64,000 nucleotides of DNA from Siphonodentalium dalli (GCA_032622095.1 CP136062.1:158032875-158096874); one strand, 5' to 3'. Counted from the stretch's first letter, positions 25,287 to 36,265 are shown. The notes: generated from the sequence alone by a model not told the origin. Made by a program: numbers and translations.

Positions 25287-25481
25287 CTATGTTTTCTTGT
25301 CATCATTTGTCTGCCTTATCCTGATATATTCACTGTTTTTGTTGACACAATCCGATTCGATGGTCTCCATATCATCAGATCCCAACAACAACACCATTTC
25401 TTGAAATGCCGCTTCAGTTTCAAAAACGATTAATTGACAAAAAATAATGCTACCACTGTCAACTAGTATAAGATTGCCCAA
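25287..25481 (-). CDS. Possible terminal coding fragment, unknown
   Basis: An open frame on the - strand ending at a TAG near 25287. Its last 40 residues look protein-like: acidic then basic, with GSDDMETIESDCVNKNSEY followed by IRIRQTNDDKK. The upstream part is Ile/Val-rich and could be intron. No domain recognised. A second open frame at 25750-25971 (-), containing FGTADVLDYLDEPCSWC, lies upstream on the same strand and could be related. There is no clear acceptor, so this is only a candidate exon. Confidence 0.2.
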   Translation of the reverse strand: MGNLILVDSGSIIFCQLIVFETEAAFQEMVLLLGSDDMETIESDCVNKNSEYIRIRQTNDDKKT

Positions 25482-25609
25482 ATTTTTTAAATATCAACAT
25501 TTTGCTGAACGTAATTTGGTATTGAGAGTATGTCTGTGGCATTCATCGAATATTTGTTAGGCCGCCAAATATTCCAGGTGGTGAAAATTAAAAGATATAA
25601 AATATCGGT

Positions 25610-25745
25610 ATCTGATAACTCTGAGCTTTGATGGTGGGTTCCTCGATTCGCATCAAATATCCCCCAACTCGAAGCCAATGAAATAGTAACTTAATTGCGT
25701 TAATTTGGAGTGTGCATCTTTAAACTACGGGGTTGGTTCTCCCTT
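25610..25745. mobile_element. MITE-A right-half remnant
   Basis: TCTGAGCTTTGATGGTGGGT then TCCTCGATTCGCATCAAAT, GAAGCCAATGAAATAGTAA and a final ATCTTTAA follow the order of the right half of the element at 14970-15447, with many changes. The left half is missing. Confidence 0.65.
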
Positions 25746-26358
25746 ACCCTTATGTAAAAACAAACATTGGACGGGTGGGTTGTTTCCGACTAATTAGCAT
25801 GGAATGTTCGTCACACCAGCTGCATGGTTCATCCAAATAATCCAACACGTCAGCGGTGCCAAAAGCGGAAAACAAATCCACACCATAATTAGCAAAGGGG
25901 ATGAGAAGATAATACCTATAATACCGTGACCACATCATAATCCCTCTCCACACAGACATGATGCTGTCCACTTCGAGTATATATGGTCACCAACTTAGGC
26001 TACCATGCAGAGGTTATGTCGAGGAGAGCTGGCTAGCTACAATCACAATGTGATCCTCCGACAGTTTCTGTAGATTCTCGGACAAAGTTAACCCACAATG
26101 CAGTAGCCATTCAGGTATGTTTTTGAAGATAGAACTATATTTTAACCCTGTGTATCCTAAATTGATTATCCCACCCACTTATCAAAATATACATTGGAAT
26201 GTTATATTATCCTTTTGGAGGGATGTTAAGGATATATGCGCAGATGAAAACTTATGATCTGAACATTTCCTATTGGCTCTACTCGTCAATGAGTGATGTG
26301 AAACACTCCGGTATGGTGATCAAATAGAAATGGAGAATAATCTTCTTCAAAGTAGTAA

Positions 26359-26946
26359 TCACGGTGGGGAATCACGTGGTTGCGAGTTGATGAGTACCAC
26401 GATTTTAAATGGCGGCGGATAGAGAAAATATGCCAAGAAACGACGAAAAAGGTAATAAACTACGATATGACATATTACATATTATGTTGGCAGCGCCGAG
26501 CATATGCTACACTATTTGTTATACAAGATGATACCTCATATGTGTCCAAACTCACATTTGTTTGCTCAAACATTCTGACCAAATGCCGTCAGTTGGACGA
26601 TTTTTCACGATGTTTTCACGATGTGTTTACTGGTGTATTCCACGAACATTCTATATTTTCATGCATTTTCTCTAGTTGGGCCAAAACTATTGTTACTGGC
26701 GTTATGTTTACTGAAAGAAAGCACATTTAGTCGGCAATATATTGATCCTTCTTTTAAAGAAAATATAATTTTCCTTGTGAATCATAGCTTTTTCATTAGT
26801 AGTGAGTGTACATGCACCACAATTGAGTGATGAGTTACCACGAACTTTTTCGGAATCGATTGAATAAATTGAGGACAGCAAACAAGTCAGCCGGCTTATA
26901 GCGATATTTACAAAAGGAGTACATCTAATTAGGTCTGAACCGTCCA
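26359..26946 (+). repeat. 588-bp inverted duplication, copy 1 (gene start)
   Basis: Matches the reverse complement of 44623-45210 along its full 588 bp with a handful of substitutions and equal length. It contains about 50 bp upstream of the zinc-finger gene's ATG, all of exon 1 and about 495 bp of intron 1. Neither end has a terminal inverted repeat or an obvious target duplication. Confidence 0.93.
26409..26451 (+). CDS. Zinc-finger gene, exon 1
   Basis: 43 nt from ATG to G|GTAATA, encoding MAADRENMPRNDEK plus one base. The ATG lies in AAATGGCGGCGG, a context often seen at animal starts. The same exon, with an intact ATG and donor, exists inverted at 45118-45160. Confidence 0.75.
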
Positions 26947-29900
26947 AACTGTACATGTACCCTAGATGTAAAGAATATATGGTCAAGTTCAGTTCTGAAT
27001 AAAACTATACTCAGACTCTAAAAGTACTTTTAGAGTCTGAGTATGGTTTTAATCAGAACTGGGTCTCAAGTTATATATATGCTACCTGTGCTGTTCATGG
27101 TCGTTGATCACCATTTGGTAATCAGTGTAAGATAAGATAAGATAGTTTATTGACAGATACGCCCACTCGAGGCCGATGTCAAACCAGTCGACATAAATTT
27201 CGACTCAGTATATCATATAAATTCATCACAGTTGAAATCTGAACAATAAATCTGCGCATAAATTATTCCTTATTTGGAATGTCTTCGACATCAGTATGAC
27301 GTCATGATATTGGGGGAAGCCCATTGTTCTGGAAATGGGTTTTTACATGAATTCGTGTCGACGTAATATTATAATTATTACGGAGATGTTTACGTCGACT
27401 GATGTCAAACGAGTTACATAAATAAAATATATTAATGTTCAATGTTTGGTGATTCACATCGTTTATGTAGAAAGAGTTGAACCATGTTGCAGATGATATT
27501 ACATGTTTTGCATGGGTTCATCGTTTCTCAAGATGATTAAGATAATGACAATAATAAATGTTGGACCATGTAATAACACGAAATAATGTCACAGAAATAT
27601 TCCTACGTACGATTTAATTTGTGTTTTTTTTTTAGATGAAATGGCCGAGACCAAAAAACTTATGTTATGCAGTACCTGCGGTAAGCAGTTTGCATCCAAG
27701 TCGGGATTGAGTTGCCATACACGTGCCCACAGAAAGGAAGCCCCATATAGCTGCTGCGGGAAATTTTTCTACAGCATGACAAATTTGCATCGACACAGGT
27801 AAACTTAATTAAAGTATGATCTTTTTTTCAGAAACCATAACCATGTAGGAAGTTATACATAATTATACCATATGTAGATCGGTAATATCATGCACTGCAA
27901 AATATTTTGGTTTCTAGTGGTCCCATATTGTATAAAAAAAATTCATTTTGGTTCAGGATCGGACCAAGCACATATTTTGTACCGTTTGGTTTCAGTATGG
28001 CTATTCAATAGCCATATTGAAACCAAACGGTACCAAACTATGTGCTTGGTCCCATACTGAACCAAAATGAAAAATTTAGTCAAAATGACAATGAAAACAA
28101 AAATAAGTATAAGTAGATATATATAGCTACTTAACATAAGCTACGTTTTATAACTCATACCTTATCGCATTTAAGTGTTCCAGAAACTATATAACGTTAT
28201 TCAAGCGGCATAATTATTTTACCCCTGCACTTTAAAAATGGTACGAGGTTTATAGTACGAAAATCAAAATATTCTTCCGGTGAATGAACCAACCATGTGC
28301 GATGTGTTTTCGTGTTTACAAACTTCTCTTGTTTAGATTGTTTTAGCAAATAATTGGACCTAACTTGCTTCTTAATAGCCTGGAATATTGTTGGCACTGT
28401 CTGGATTATGTTGGTATATGAAAGGGACAAGAGGTTATAACCTCCGAAAACAGGCGAAGTCAACGAATGCAGACAATTTCAGTGCCAATGGCAATGGGAC
28501 TGATTACACAAGTTTGACAATGACATGCACGACAAGGCTGTGGATTTCAAATGACAGATACTTAAGTTTCACAAAATTATAAACCGTCCAATTACCTAAC
28601 AAGTCTGACAAGAGTCAAACACTGGTGACTAGGATTACGAGACATACAATTATGTAGAAATTGGTCGGAATTATGACGTCACAGATCAGTCATGACTCAT
28701 GAGTCCGTCACAAGTTTGTTGAATGTTCAAGGCTGCAACGTACGAGTACCTGGCTGTACAAAGGAAGATGGATCATATTCTTCAATATTTATCGAAGCGT
28801 GATTTGAGAACCATGTCGCCATGACATATTGCCCAGTTATGGAGTCAGCAATTCTTTTGATTGAAACGCCGGTGACGCGCGCTGTGATATTGTTGTGAAA
28901 TATTTATGAAATGAAGGATAATCTCGGAGATACGATCCAATTCTGGGACACACATTATCACTGAATCCATCGCAAGCTTTTAGTAACATACTACAGCTAT
29001 TCTTCAATTTTCATCGAAAAGTGATTTGAGAACCATGTCGCCATGACATATTGCCCAGTTACGGAGTCTCTTATTCTTTTAATTGAAACGCCAGTGACGC
29101 TGTGATATTGTTGTGATATTGTATTTATGAAATGACGGATAATCTCGGAGATACGGATCCAATTCTTGGACACACATTATCACTGAATCCATCACAAGCT
29201 TTTACATGTACATGTTGTGACGTACTACAGCTATGCTCTGATTAATCGTCCCCTTTAAAAAGGTTGTAGGGCGTTAATGACACCGGTTATACCATACCGC
29301 CGTTCAACTATATTATTAATAGTACTGTAGAAAGATTTTTCAACGTACTATTACTATTTAGCGACTCCTGTACTCCGCATTAAATTTTCACATGGCCACC
29401 TTACATGTACACCCAGTCCAGCTTTTCTTGAGCGCCATGCACTGTGTTAACTTAACTACCTTGCTGGACAAAACAAATTTCCGCTTAACATCAGTGCAGT
29501 TAGCGTTGCCACCGTGGCTGAAATGCAACAACACTGCAGCTCCACCGGCTAACTACATGTACAGTTGGGCCGCAGTGTACTTGCCATTCGTCCATGGTGT
29601 AGCTGCCGCGGTGTACGTTCATTAAACTGAAAAAAGATGATACAAACCAGAAATCTAACCATGGTGTACATGCCATTCGGCCATGTTGTAGTTACCTTTC
29701 GGCCATGGTGTACTTGCCGTTCGGACACAGTGTACTTGCCTTCAGCCGCAGTGTACTTGCCGTTAAACGGCGGTGGTCAACCGCAGTTACAAACGCTAAC
29801 ACGGCGGCCGAACGGCAAATACACCGCGGTGTCAAAACTTGTTTTGTCGAGCGGGGTATACACAAAACAATATTTCAATTAATAATTTGTTTATGGTCTG

Positions 29901-32900
29901 TGGTGGTTATAATGCTGACTTTAAAAAGGTACGAAGGTCGGTCATGGTAGGATTGATCATGGTTAAAAGCATCATCAACAATGCGGTAATATCGGTGTCA
30001 ACGTCGTTAGGGGGGTCCAATTAGAGCTTAGCTGTATATATATATACAGGTACATGAACATGTAGACCATTCCAATGTCCAGATGCATCATGTTGTTACT
30101 AAAACATGTGTGGCTAAACTGGCTAGCATTCAGAACGATTCGGACATTATCGCTTTGCTGTGAAATAACCTCTTCCATAATTGGAAACCATATTCGCGAA
30201 ATTCTACATTATATGGCTCTGGTGATCAGGCAATGACATTGACTCGATGACGCATAGCTGCGAATGGAGAATAATTTTTTTACCATGGCTGTACCAAAAT
30301 GGATCATATATTAAATACATTAAACTCTCTTTGTGTGAGATTTGTTTGTTCATATACCAATACAGCACATCGGAAGTGTACGATAAGCAAAACGCTCAAC
30401 AATGTGGCAACTTTTTTGGGAGAGTGACTCCGGTGACCATTCAACACCGAAATCTTGTGGCGAGGACTAGTGAGCGCTACAACCGTATTTTGCAAACAAC
30501 ATGGTGCCAGTTTTAATTAAGCACAGTTCATTAGTGTGGTCTCCCCATTGTTGAGTATTTTGCTTATCGCATGCTATTTACATACTTTACAACAGGTTCT
30601 CGAACTGAATTTGGCTTCGTTCACATAATGCAGTGTAGGAACCACAACAATTACCGGTACATACTATTTACGCGATATTTATTATGGTATAAAGAAAGGT
30701 CTGAGCGAACCACAGATTAACTATAATAGCCTGATCGGGCTACAATAGACCGATCGCTCTTCCTGACACATTGCTCACTGTTATAAGAGAGGGAACTCTA
30801 AATTTATTGACAATTTGAATCTATTTGTTTTAATATCTGTATACATGTACATGTACATGTATGTTTATTTTGAATATTCTCAGTATACAGTAAATAATTA
30901 TTTGGTGTCTTGCAAAAGAATTCAGTATTAATTTTGTTTACGTATTGGTTGAGAGATAACAATAAAACAGTTTAGAGTGACTCCCCTTATCCCGGATGCA
31001 TGCTGGCTGTGAAAGACCGATCGGCTTATTTTAGTTTATTTTACAGGTAGTCTATTATAGATCGGTAATTGGTTCACCCATACCTGTTTAAGATATCTGA
31101 TTGATAATGGTTATATGGTTCAATCCCATTAGTGCCCACATATAACAATATAATTCAATCATTGCGATTAATCGCAAACGTTTGTGATAAATCGCCAACT
31201 TATAACAATATAATTCAATCATTGCGATTAATCGCAAACGTTTGTGATAAATCGCCAAGTATGGTAGTTAGCGATTTATCAGAAATATGTTTTCGATTTA
31301 TCGCAAAGTTGTTTTAACTTTGAATGTTCTTAGTGAATAATATTATATTATGATGTTGTCTTGATAAAAAAAAATCGGAACTAATTTTGTTTTGTTTTTG
31401 AAGTATATGTTGATCGATAATAATAGAACCGTTTAGAGTTACTCCCCTTATCCCAGATGCATGATACAAGGTACATGCTGGCTGTGAAAGAATGATTGGT
31501 CTATTTTAACCTCATCGGCTATTGTGATAAATCTCAAACATCTTTGCAATAAACGTATAATCACCAAGTAGTTAATTGAGAGTTATTGTAAAGATGTTTG
31601 AGATTTATCGCAAAGGTTTGGCAATTTATCGCAAAGTTGTTTTAATTTTGAATATTCTCAGTAAAAAATCTCCAAAAGAGATCAGAATTAATTTTTGTTT
31701 CAAGTATTGGTTTGCTTCTTTTGTATGTTGGATGTGAAAGACCGATCAGTCTATTTTAGCCCGACCATGCTATCATAGATCGATTTGTGGTTCATCCAGA
31801 CCTGTTTAAGATGTCTGATTTATTATTTTTATACCGTTCAAGCCCATTAATGCCAACATGAACACATAACAATATATCTGCAATAAATCACAAACCTTCG
31901 TGATAAATCTCAAACATGTTTACTATAAAATGTAAAGTATAATCACCAAGTAGTTTGAGAGTTATCGTAAAGATGCTTGAAATTTATTGCAATGGTTTGC
32001 GAGTTATCGCAAAGGTCTGCGAGGTATTGCAAAGGTGTTTGTGAATTTTCACAAAGTCGTTTTGTGATTTATCACAAAGATTTGCTCCCCTCATCACACA
32101 TGCATTCTGGCTGTAAATGACCAAACGGTCGGTCTATCTTAGCATGACCATGCTATTATAGAGCGATTGGAGTTCACCCAGACCTGTATGATTTATGTTT
32201 ATACAGTTAAAGCAAATTGATTTTATTAATTGCAAACATTTGTTATAAATCGAAAACCTTTGCACTAAATCGCATACATATACTAGTATATTTATTGTAT
32301 AGAAGTTTGCGATTTATCGCGAATTAGTTTTTTTCATATTACACACAAATTAAGAATTACGGCCCATTATTTTAGACATTCAGACACATTTTACTCCATG
32401 TGCAGGGAACAGGCCATTTCGGTTTGCTTCCCGTGCATTTTTTGGTTTGGTTATGATATGGGACCAAATTTGGTTTCTAATTTGGTTCAACTATTGTACC
32501 AAAAATAGGACCACTTTAAATTGGTTCTAAATTTGGTCCCTATTTTGGTACTCCCACAGTGACAAGGGTCCGGACCAATTTTGGTACCATATGGGACCAA
32601 TTTTGGTTTCTAATTTGGTTCACTATTGTACCTAAAATAGGACCACTTTAAATTGGTTCTAAATTTGGTCCCTATTTTGGTACTCCCACAGCGACAAGGG
32701 CCCGGACCAATTTTGGTACCATATGGGACCAATTTTGGTTTCTAATTTGGTTCACTATTGTACCAAAAATAGGACCGCTTTAAATTGGTTCTAAATTTGG
32801 TCCCTATTTTGGTACTCCCACAACGACAAGGTTCCGGACCAATATTGGTTCCATATGGTACCAACACTTTTTGCAGTGTGGATGCATTGGATTGTTGTCA

Positions 32901-33963
32901 TTTTAGCCCCGTAATGGCTCCATTGTTCTGTGTTCCTAAAAAATAACGCAGTATTAACAATACATTTAAAACTTAAAAGATGGCGGCGTTCCCATGATTC
33001 ACCGAGGAAGTTGGATAAGCGTTTAACACGCTTTCTATATGGTATAATAATGTACAAATATTTTAAGTTATAGGACGATTTGTTGCCGGATACGATGGCA
33101 TGTGAGGCAAAGTGAGATTATTATCCGGCGAGGCGCTAGCCGAGCCTTATATTCATCTAGCTAAGTCTCTCTTGCCACCGCAGCCGACAACTAAGAGTCC
33201 TGTAGCGATGTATTCATGCATTCAAGTTCAGATTTTGAATTACGTGTAGGCCTACGAAGTTCATTAGACTCTAGTAAGTAAGAACTGAATATGTCGTTAA
33301 TGTATGAGTCTTTAGAATTCCTTAAATATATCACAAGCAGGTTTGGCTACATGTCGCTATTATTTTTTTTTATTCGCGGAAAATGATTTCCGACATATTT
33401 CCCTTTTATTGGCACCAAAATACACAGAAAATATCACAGAGGCGAGTTCCAAGAAAAACAAGATGGCGTCTGTTGTCCCCATATACCCATATACTCTCTC
33501 TCTCATTGGTCAATTTAATATGCCAACATGATAAACAACAGCGCCCCCATATATTGCAATGACCAGCATGATAAATGTCCACCTGACCAAGCGACACATA
33601 GTGCGATTTAGTTTTTCATGGTAATTTATATTGATTATACGTCAATGATATATCGTATGACAACAAGTAAACAATTCGTCGTTGTGTTTTAGGTGCAGCA
33701 AACACGGAGACGAAGGGAGGTACGATTGTGATAAGTGCCAAAAACAATTTGCGAGTGCAACAGATGTCAGAAGGCACAAACGACTGCAACACAGCGAGCC
33801 AACCTTTAAATGCATTGAATGCGATGCAGCATTTCGTACCAACGTCCGATTGACAGGGCACATGGACATTCATAGCGGGGACCGGAGGTATCGGTGCGAA
33901 TGTGGTAAACTGTACAGACACGAAAGCAATCTCTATCGACATAAGAAGAAATGCGTTGGTTAG
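26409..33963 (+). CDS. C2H2 zinc-finger protein, three exons
   Basis: The spliced gene is join(26409-26451, 27636-27798, 33693-33963): 477 nt, 158 residues plus a stop. Splice sites are G|GTAATA, TTTTTTTTTAG|A, AG|GTAAAC and GTGTTTTAG|G, and phases match at both junctions. It has five zinc fingers. Finger 1 (C26, C29, H42, H46), finger 3 (C81, C84, H97, H102) and finger 4 (C109, C112, H125, H129) are regular. Finger 2 (C54, C55, H68, H73) has adjacent cysteines, and finger 5 (C137, C139, H152, C156) has CX1C and ends in Cys. A short acidic and basic N-terminus (MAADRENMPRNDEK) precedes them. A nuclear nucleic-acid-binding role is the family expectation. No KRAB, BTB or other effector domain is seen. 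Introns are 1184 and 5894 bp. Confidence 0.8.
26991..27060. repeat. Hairpin with 35-bp arms, no loop
   Basis: The left arm (AGTTCTGAATAAAACTATAC, then TCAGACTCTAAAAGT) pairs with the right arm with two mismatches, centred on AAAGTACTTT. It lies in intron 1 of the zinc-finger gene, just past the end of the 588-bp duplication. Confidence 0.9.
27125..27200 (-). mobile_element. LINE or SINE 3' tail
   Basis: On the - strand the segment ends GTCAATAAACTATCTTATCT with further TATCTTA units before the flank. Non-LTR elements and their SINEs often end in such short tandem tails. The body (GGCCTCGAGTGGGCGTATC) is short and non-coding, consistent with a 5'-truncated insertion in intron 1. Confidence 0.4.
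27636..27798 (+). CDS. Zinc-finger gene, exon 2
   Basis: 163 nt after a strong polypyrimidine tract ending TTTTTTTTTAG, phase 1 in and phase 2 out. It encodes finger 1 (CSTCGKQF, then HTRAH) and most of finger 2 (YSCCGKFF, then LHRH). The donor AG|GTAAAC interrupts finger 2 at Arg69, so the exon makes sense only when joined to exon 3. Confidence 0.82.
27943..28070. repeat. Palindrome, about 62-bp arms
   Basis: TTTTGGTTCAGGATCGGACC pairs with GGTCCCATACTGAACCAAAA, and ACCGTTTGGTTTCAGTATGG with CCATATTGAAACCAAACGGT. The centre is near 28007. The wording (TTTGGTACC, GGACCAA) resembles the tandem repeat at 32456-32870, so the two may share an origin. Located in intron 2. Confidence 0.88.
28200..28778. 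other. Intron 2 segment, nothing firm
   Basis: Open frames occur on both strands (28197-28463 -, 28388-28582 +) but overlap each other and lack splice support or recognisable domains. I treat it as intron. Confidence 0.4.
28779..29240 (+). repeat. Two-copy 222-bp tandem duplication
   Basis: GTGATTTGAGAACCATGTCG starts at 28799 and again at 29021. Each copy continues through TATTGCCCAGTTA, GAAACGCC, TATTGTTGTGA, ATCTCGGAGATACG and CACACATTATCACTGAATCC. Copies differ by scattered changes and a few indels. Confidence 0.9.
29560..29780 (+). repeat. Minisatellite, about 20-30-bp unit
   Basis: Repeats of CAGTGTACTTGCCGTTCGGC-like wording (TGGTGTACATGCCATTCGG, ATGGTGTACTTGCCGTTCGG, GCAGTGTACTTGCCGTTAA). 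Overlapping open frames across it are by-products of the repeat. Confidence 0.65.
29781..30680. other. Intron 2 segment, nothing firm
   Basis: A CpG-containing stretch at 30360-30500 is open on both strands (30247-30516 + and 30304-30495 -) but shows no domain, start or splice support. No repeats were identified. Confidence 0.4.
30681..32345 (+). repeat. Degenerate repeats with GCGATTTATCGC motifs
   Basis: About four diverged copies of a segment reading GACCGATCGGTCTATTTTAG, then ATAGATCG, GGTTCACCCA, GACCTGTTTAAGAT, then runs of palindromic TTTGCGATTTATCGCAAA-type words. Copies begin around 30960, 31430, 31720 and 32080. Within it, 31141-31200 and 31201-31260 are an almost exact 60-bp tandem duplication. 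Confidence 0.75.
32450..32870 (+). repeat. Three-copy 132-bp tandem repeat
   Basis: GGTTTCTAATTTGGTTCA starts at 32472, 32605 and 32737. Each unit contains TTGTACC, AATAGGACC, AAATTGGTTCTAAATTTGG and TATTTTGGTACTCCCACA. Copies 2 and 3 are nearly identical. Located in intron 2. Confidence 0.93.
32871..33692. other. End of intron 2
   Basis: No exon recognised before the acceptor at 33691. It includes AAAAGATGGCGGCGTTCCC near 32978, which matches the common YY1-type AAGATGGCGGC word, and a similar CAAGATGGCG at 33459. An alternative internal promoter is possible but unsupported otherwise. Confidence 0.35.
33693..33963 (+). CDS. Zinc-finger gene, exon 3
   Basis: 271 nt from TTGTGTTTTAG to a TAG stop. 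It completes finger 2 (CSKH) and encodes fingers 3 to 5 (YDCDKCQKQF; FKCIECDAAF; YRCECGKLY). The C-terminus is HKKKCVG. The open frame could extend 11 bases left to an ATG, but that would lie inside the acceptor; the phase with exon 2 favours the spliced reading. Confidence 0.88.
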
Positions 33964-34050
33964 AACGTTGCTGAAGTTTTCATAGTTATATTTTGTCATA
34001 AATTTATCATCAAATGCAGAATGCATCTTCAGTTAACTGAATAAGCGAGA

Positions 34051-34273
34051 TCACCGTGTCGTGGCCATATTGGGTTCACCATATTCCGCGGTTTAATTGC
34101 TACTGGTCAAAGTTCTGGAAGTGCATTCCATATATTGAAATCGCGAAATTTCTAAATTTCCAAATATGGAATCATGAATATTCAATATGGAATGCACCAC
34201 CAGAACTTTGACCTGTAGCACTTAAACCGCGGAACGGGGCCTGGGTGAATCAAATATGGCCGCGTCGCGGTGG
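34051..34273. repeat. Palindrome, about 100-bp arms, near gene end
   Basis: TCACCGTGTCGTGGCCATAT faces ATATGGCCGCGTCGCGGTGG, and AAGTTCTGGAAGTGCATTCC faces GGAATGCACCACCAGAACTT. The centre is AT-rich (near 34160). It begins about 90 bp past the zinc-finger stop codon, so it may fall in the 3' UTR. Confidence 0.85.
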
Positions 34274-34699
34274 TCTGGCTTAATATCTTCAGGTATTGTC
34301 TAGTCAGAATGTTGAACGGTTACTGTCAGTGTTCACGCTGTCGGTAGCCAAATTAGCCAATGGCTAATCTTTTTCGAATTTGGCTAATAAAAATTTCATT
34401 TGGCTAAAATTTTGGCTAAACTTTTTTTTACCCCAAATGTAGACTGAAAGCATGGAGTCAGAAAGCTAATTAATAAAAGCGCTCAATAGATCGACATTCA
34501 AGACGAAGTTAGGTGACGAAAGTATTTCATTATTTTCGTACTTATGAAAGATCGTTCCGTAACAGCAAAAGGTAAGCTCTAACAATTAGTGAACAGTAAA
34601 CATATTTTTATTTCCAAATCTAACATAAATTTTGGCAAGTTGGTTTTCAATTCTGTGATATGAACGATCTAGTCCGAAAATATCGAAACTGGGAATATA

Positions 34700-34918
34700 T
34701 TGCCGACTGTACAAAGGGAAACCCGATCGCGGACAGTACAAAGGGAAACCCGATCGACAACTCTATCAACCAAGCGATCACACAGTGATATGCAATCATC
34801 TTTAGTTTTCACAAGACGGACATTCAAAGACGCATGGACATTAAACCGACCGTGGTTGAATCATGACAATGTGAAGAAAGCAATATTTTGTAAAGTGTGC
34901 ATTGACGCTGGTATATAA
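34700..34918 (+). pseudogene. hAT transposase N-terminal zinc-finger fragment
   Basis: A 72-codon open frame whose C-terminal half (FKDAWTLNRPWLNHDN, then AIFCKVCIDAG) matches the pattern of the N-terminal BED/TTF-type zinc-binding region of hAT-derived proteins of the ZNF862 kind: an aromatic/Trp-rich start, PWL, then CxxC. The paired zinc ligands further on and the catalytic domain are absent. Its place inside a hAT element with hAT ends supports the call. Confidence 0.6.
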
Positions 34919-35401
34919 GCAATTTGTTCGTAACAGGCTGTTTTAATCTGGAGAAAGATTACGTCACTCTGCACGAAACAGCAAAAGGTTATTATTTTAC
35001 ATTTAATCCCCTAATCCCCCATTGTCTGTCTGGTCACTCGCGGGGCCTCTGCACAATGCATGTTTATGATGACATTGTATTTATGACCGTCGAGGTTTAT
35101 GAGCACCAAGTGTAAGACAATAGCTTAATCAGCCAAATGTGAATCACGACATATACTTTGTGGCTATTTGTCGTCAATACCGATACAGTCAAAATAATAT
35201 GCATGTTTTTATGACAGATTGTAATTTGATAATGGCGTAACAATATTAAGTTATTAGTTTCCAGATGTCACTTAGATATTTTCGCAAGGATAAATATTTA
35301 ATGATTTAAAACAAAATATTGATATAAAACAAACAAAAACAAAATTAAGAAGGACAATCCGGGTTAACCCCCCCCCCCCAAATCACTCTTTCACATACAG
35401 A

Positions 35402-36001
35402 TTAAAGGGGTACTGTACCCAAGATGTTGTTGTTGGTTTCAATAATCCCCGAGTCGGAGAATAATGTAACAACTTTTCCATTTTTTGAAAGTTTGTTGAG
35501 TACGAAGTATTGTTACGGATGGCAAATTTACCGGAATGCAAAAATACAAATTGTCGTTGTCGAGTAGTTTTTGTAAAGTTTTCAACCAAATGAATCAAAT
35601 AAACATTATATTATATGGTTAGTAGTCCCATATACTCATTTAAGTTAGTGTACCGTCACTAGTCAATGAGTGGCTTGGGTTTTCTCTCCGTATAAGCATA
35701 ATGTTTCAAACGATCGTGTGTGCAATTGTTTTCCTAATCCAATATCCCTCAATTATAATTTGATTACGTTTTGTACACGGAAATTCGAATTTTAAGAGAC
35801 GCCATTTTATGGCTGGAGCCATAAAATCAATTTATATTAAATTATTAACTTTTAAATTATTAAATTTTAAGATAGCCTATTAACCTGAGCGTTTACAGAA
35901 TACATCTTCGACTCAAATTACTTATATTTCTATATAGTATCGATAATAGATCGTTGTTATCACCGGGAATTTATTGAAAATGGCGTACAGTACCCCTTTA
36001 A
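35402..36001. mobile_element. MITE-B, nested in the hAT element
   Basis: A 600-bp element with ends TTAAAGGGGTACTGTA and TACAGTACCCCTTTAA. The second copy, at 45703-46259, lies in the opposite orientation and shares GTTGTTATCACCGGGAATTT, CGACTCAAATTACTTA-like and GAGCCATAAA segments. No coding capacity. It inserted after the hAT element and so is younger at this site. Confidence 0.87.
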
Positions 36002-36265
36002 TAATTTTTTAATAAATGATATATATAAAAATACTTCTAGTTCATAAACATTATTTAAATTATTGAGTATTTTACCTGTGTCTGTTAGATTTTACGTTTT
36101 AGTCATCAATTGTGAACCGACCAGAAAACGATGATTTAATTTGGCCAAAGTTTTTTTTAGTTTGGCCAAAAAACATTTGGCTAAAGTTTTTTTCATTTGG
36201 CTAATAAAATTTTCATTTGGCTAAAGTTTTTTTCGGTCCAGCGTGAACACTGGTTACTGTACACT

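Larger units (their letters stand above)
34327..36252 (+). mobile_element. hAT DNA transposon, non-autonomous
   Basis: The 1926-bp element has perfect 14-bp terminal repeats (CAGTGTTCACGCTG at the left, its complement at the right). It is flanked by an identical 8-bp target duplication, GTTACTGT, at 34319-34326 and 36253-36260; both are hAT hallmarks. Both ends carry several TTTGGCTAA/TTTGGCCAA words, probable transposase binding sites. A piece of coding sequence survives at 34700-34918, and a MITE is nested at 35402-36001. No DDE catalytic region remains. Confidence 0.93.

Noticed and set aside
26380..26730. 116-codon open frame overlapping zinc-finger exon 1
   Set aside because: It is in a different frame from the MAADREN start and crosses the exon 1 donor. 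It also appears in the inverted copy because the DNA is duplicated, not because of selection.
29392..30024. Several overlapping open frames
   Set aside because: They overlap a minisatellite and one another, lie in intron 2 of the zinc-finger gene, and show no domain.
33616..34026. 136-codon open frame on the - strand opposite exon 3
   Set aside because: Antisense shadow of the zinc-finger exon: the + strand has the regular Cys/His pattern and matching splice phases.
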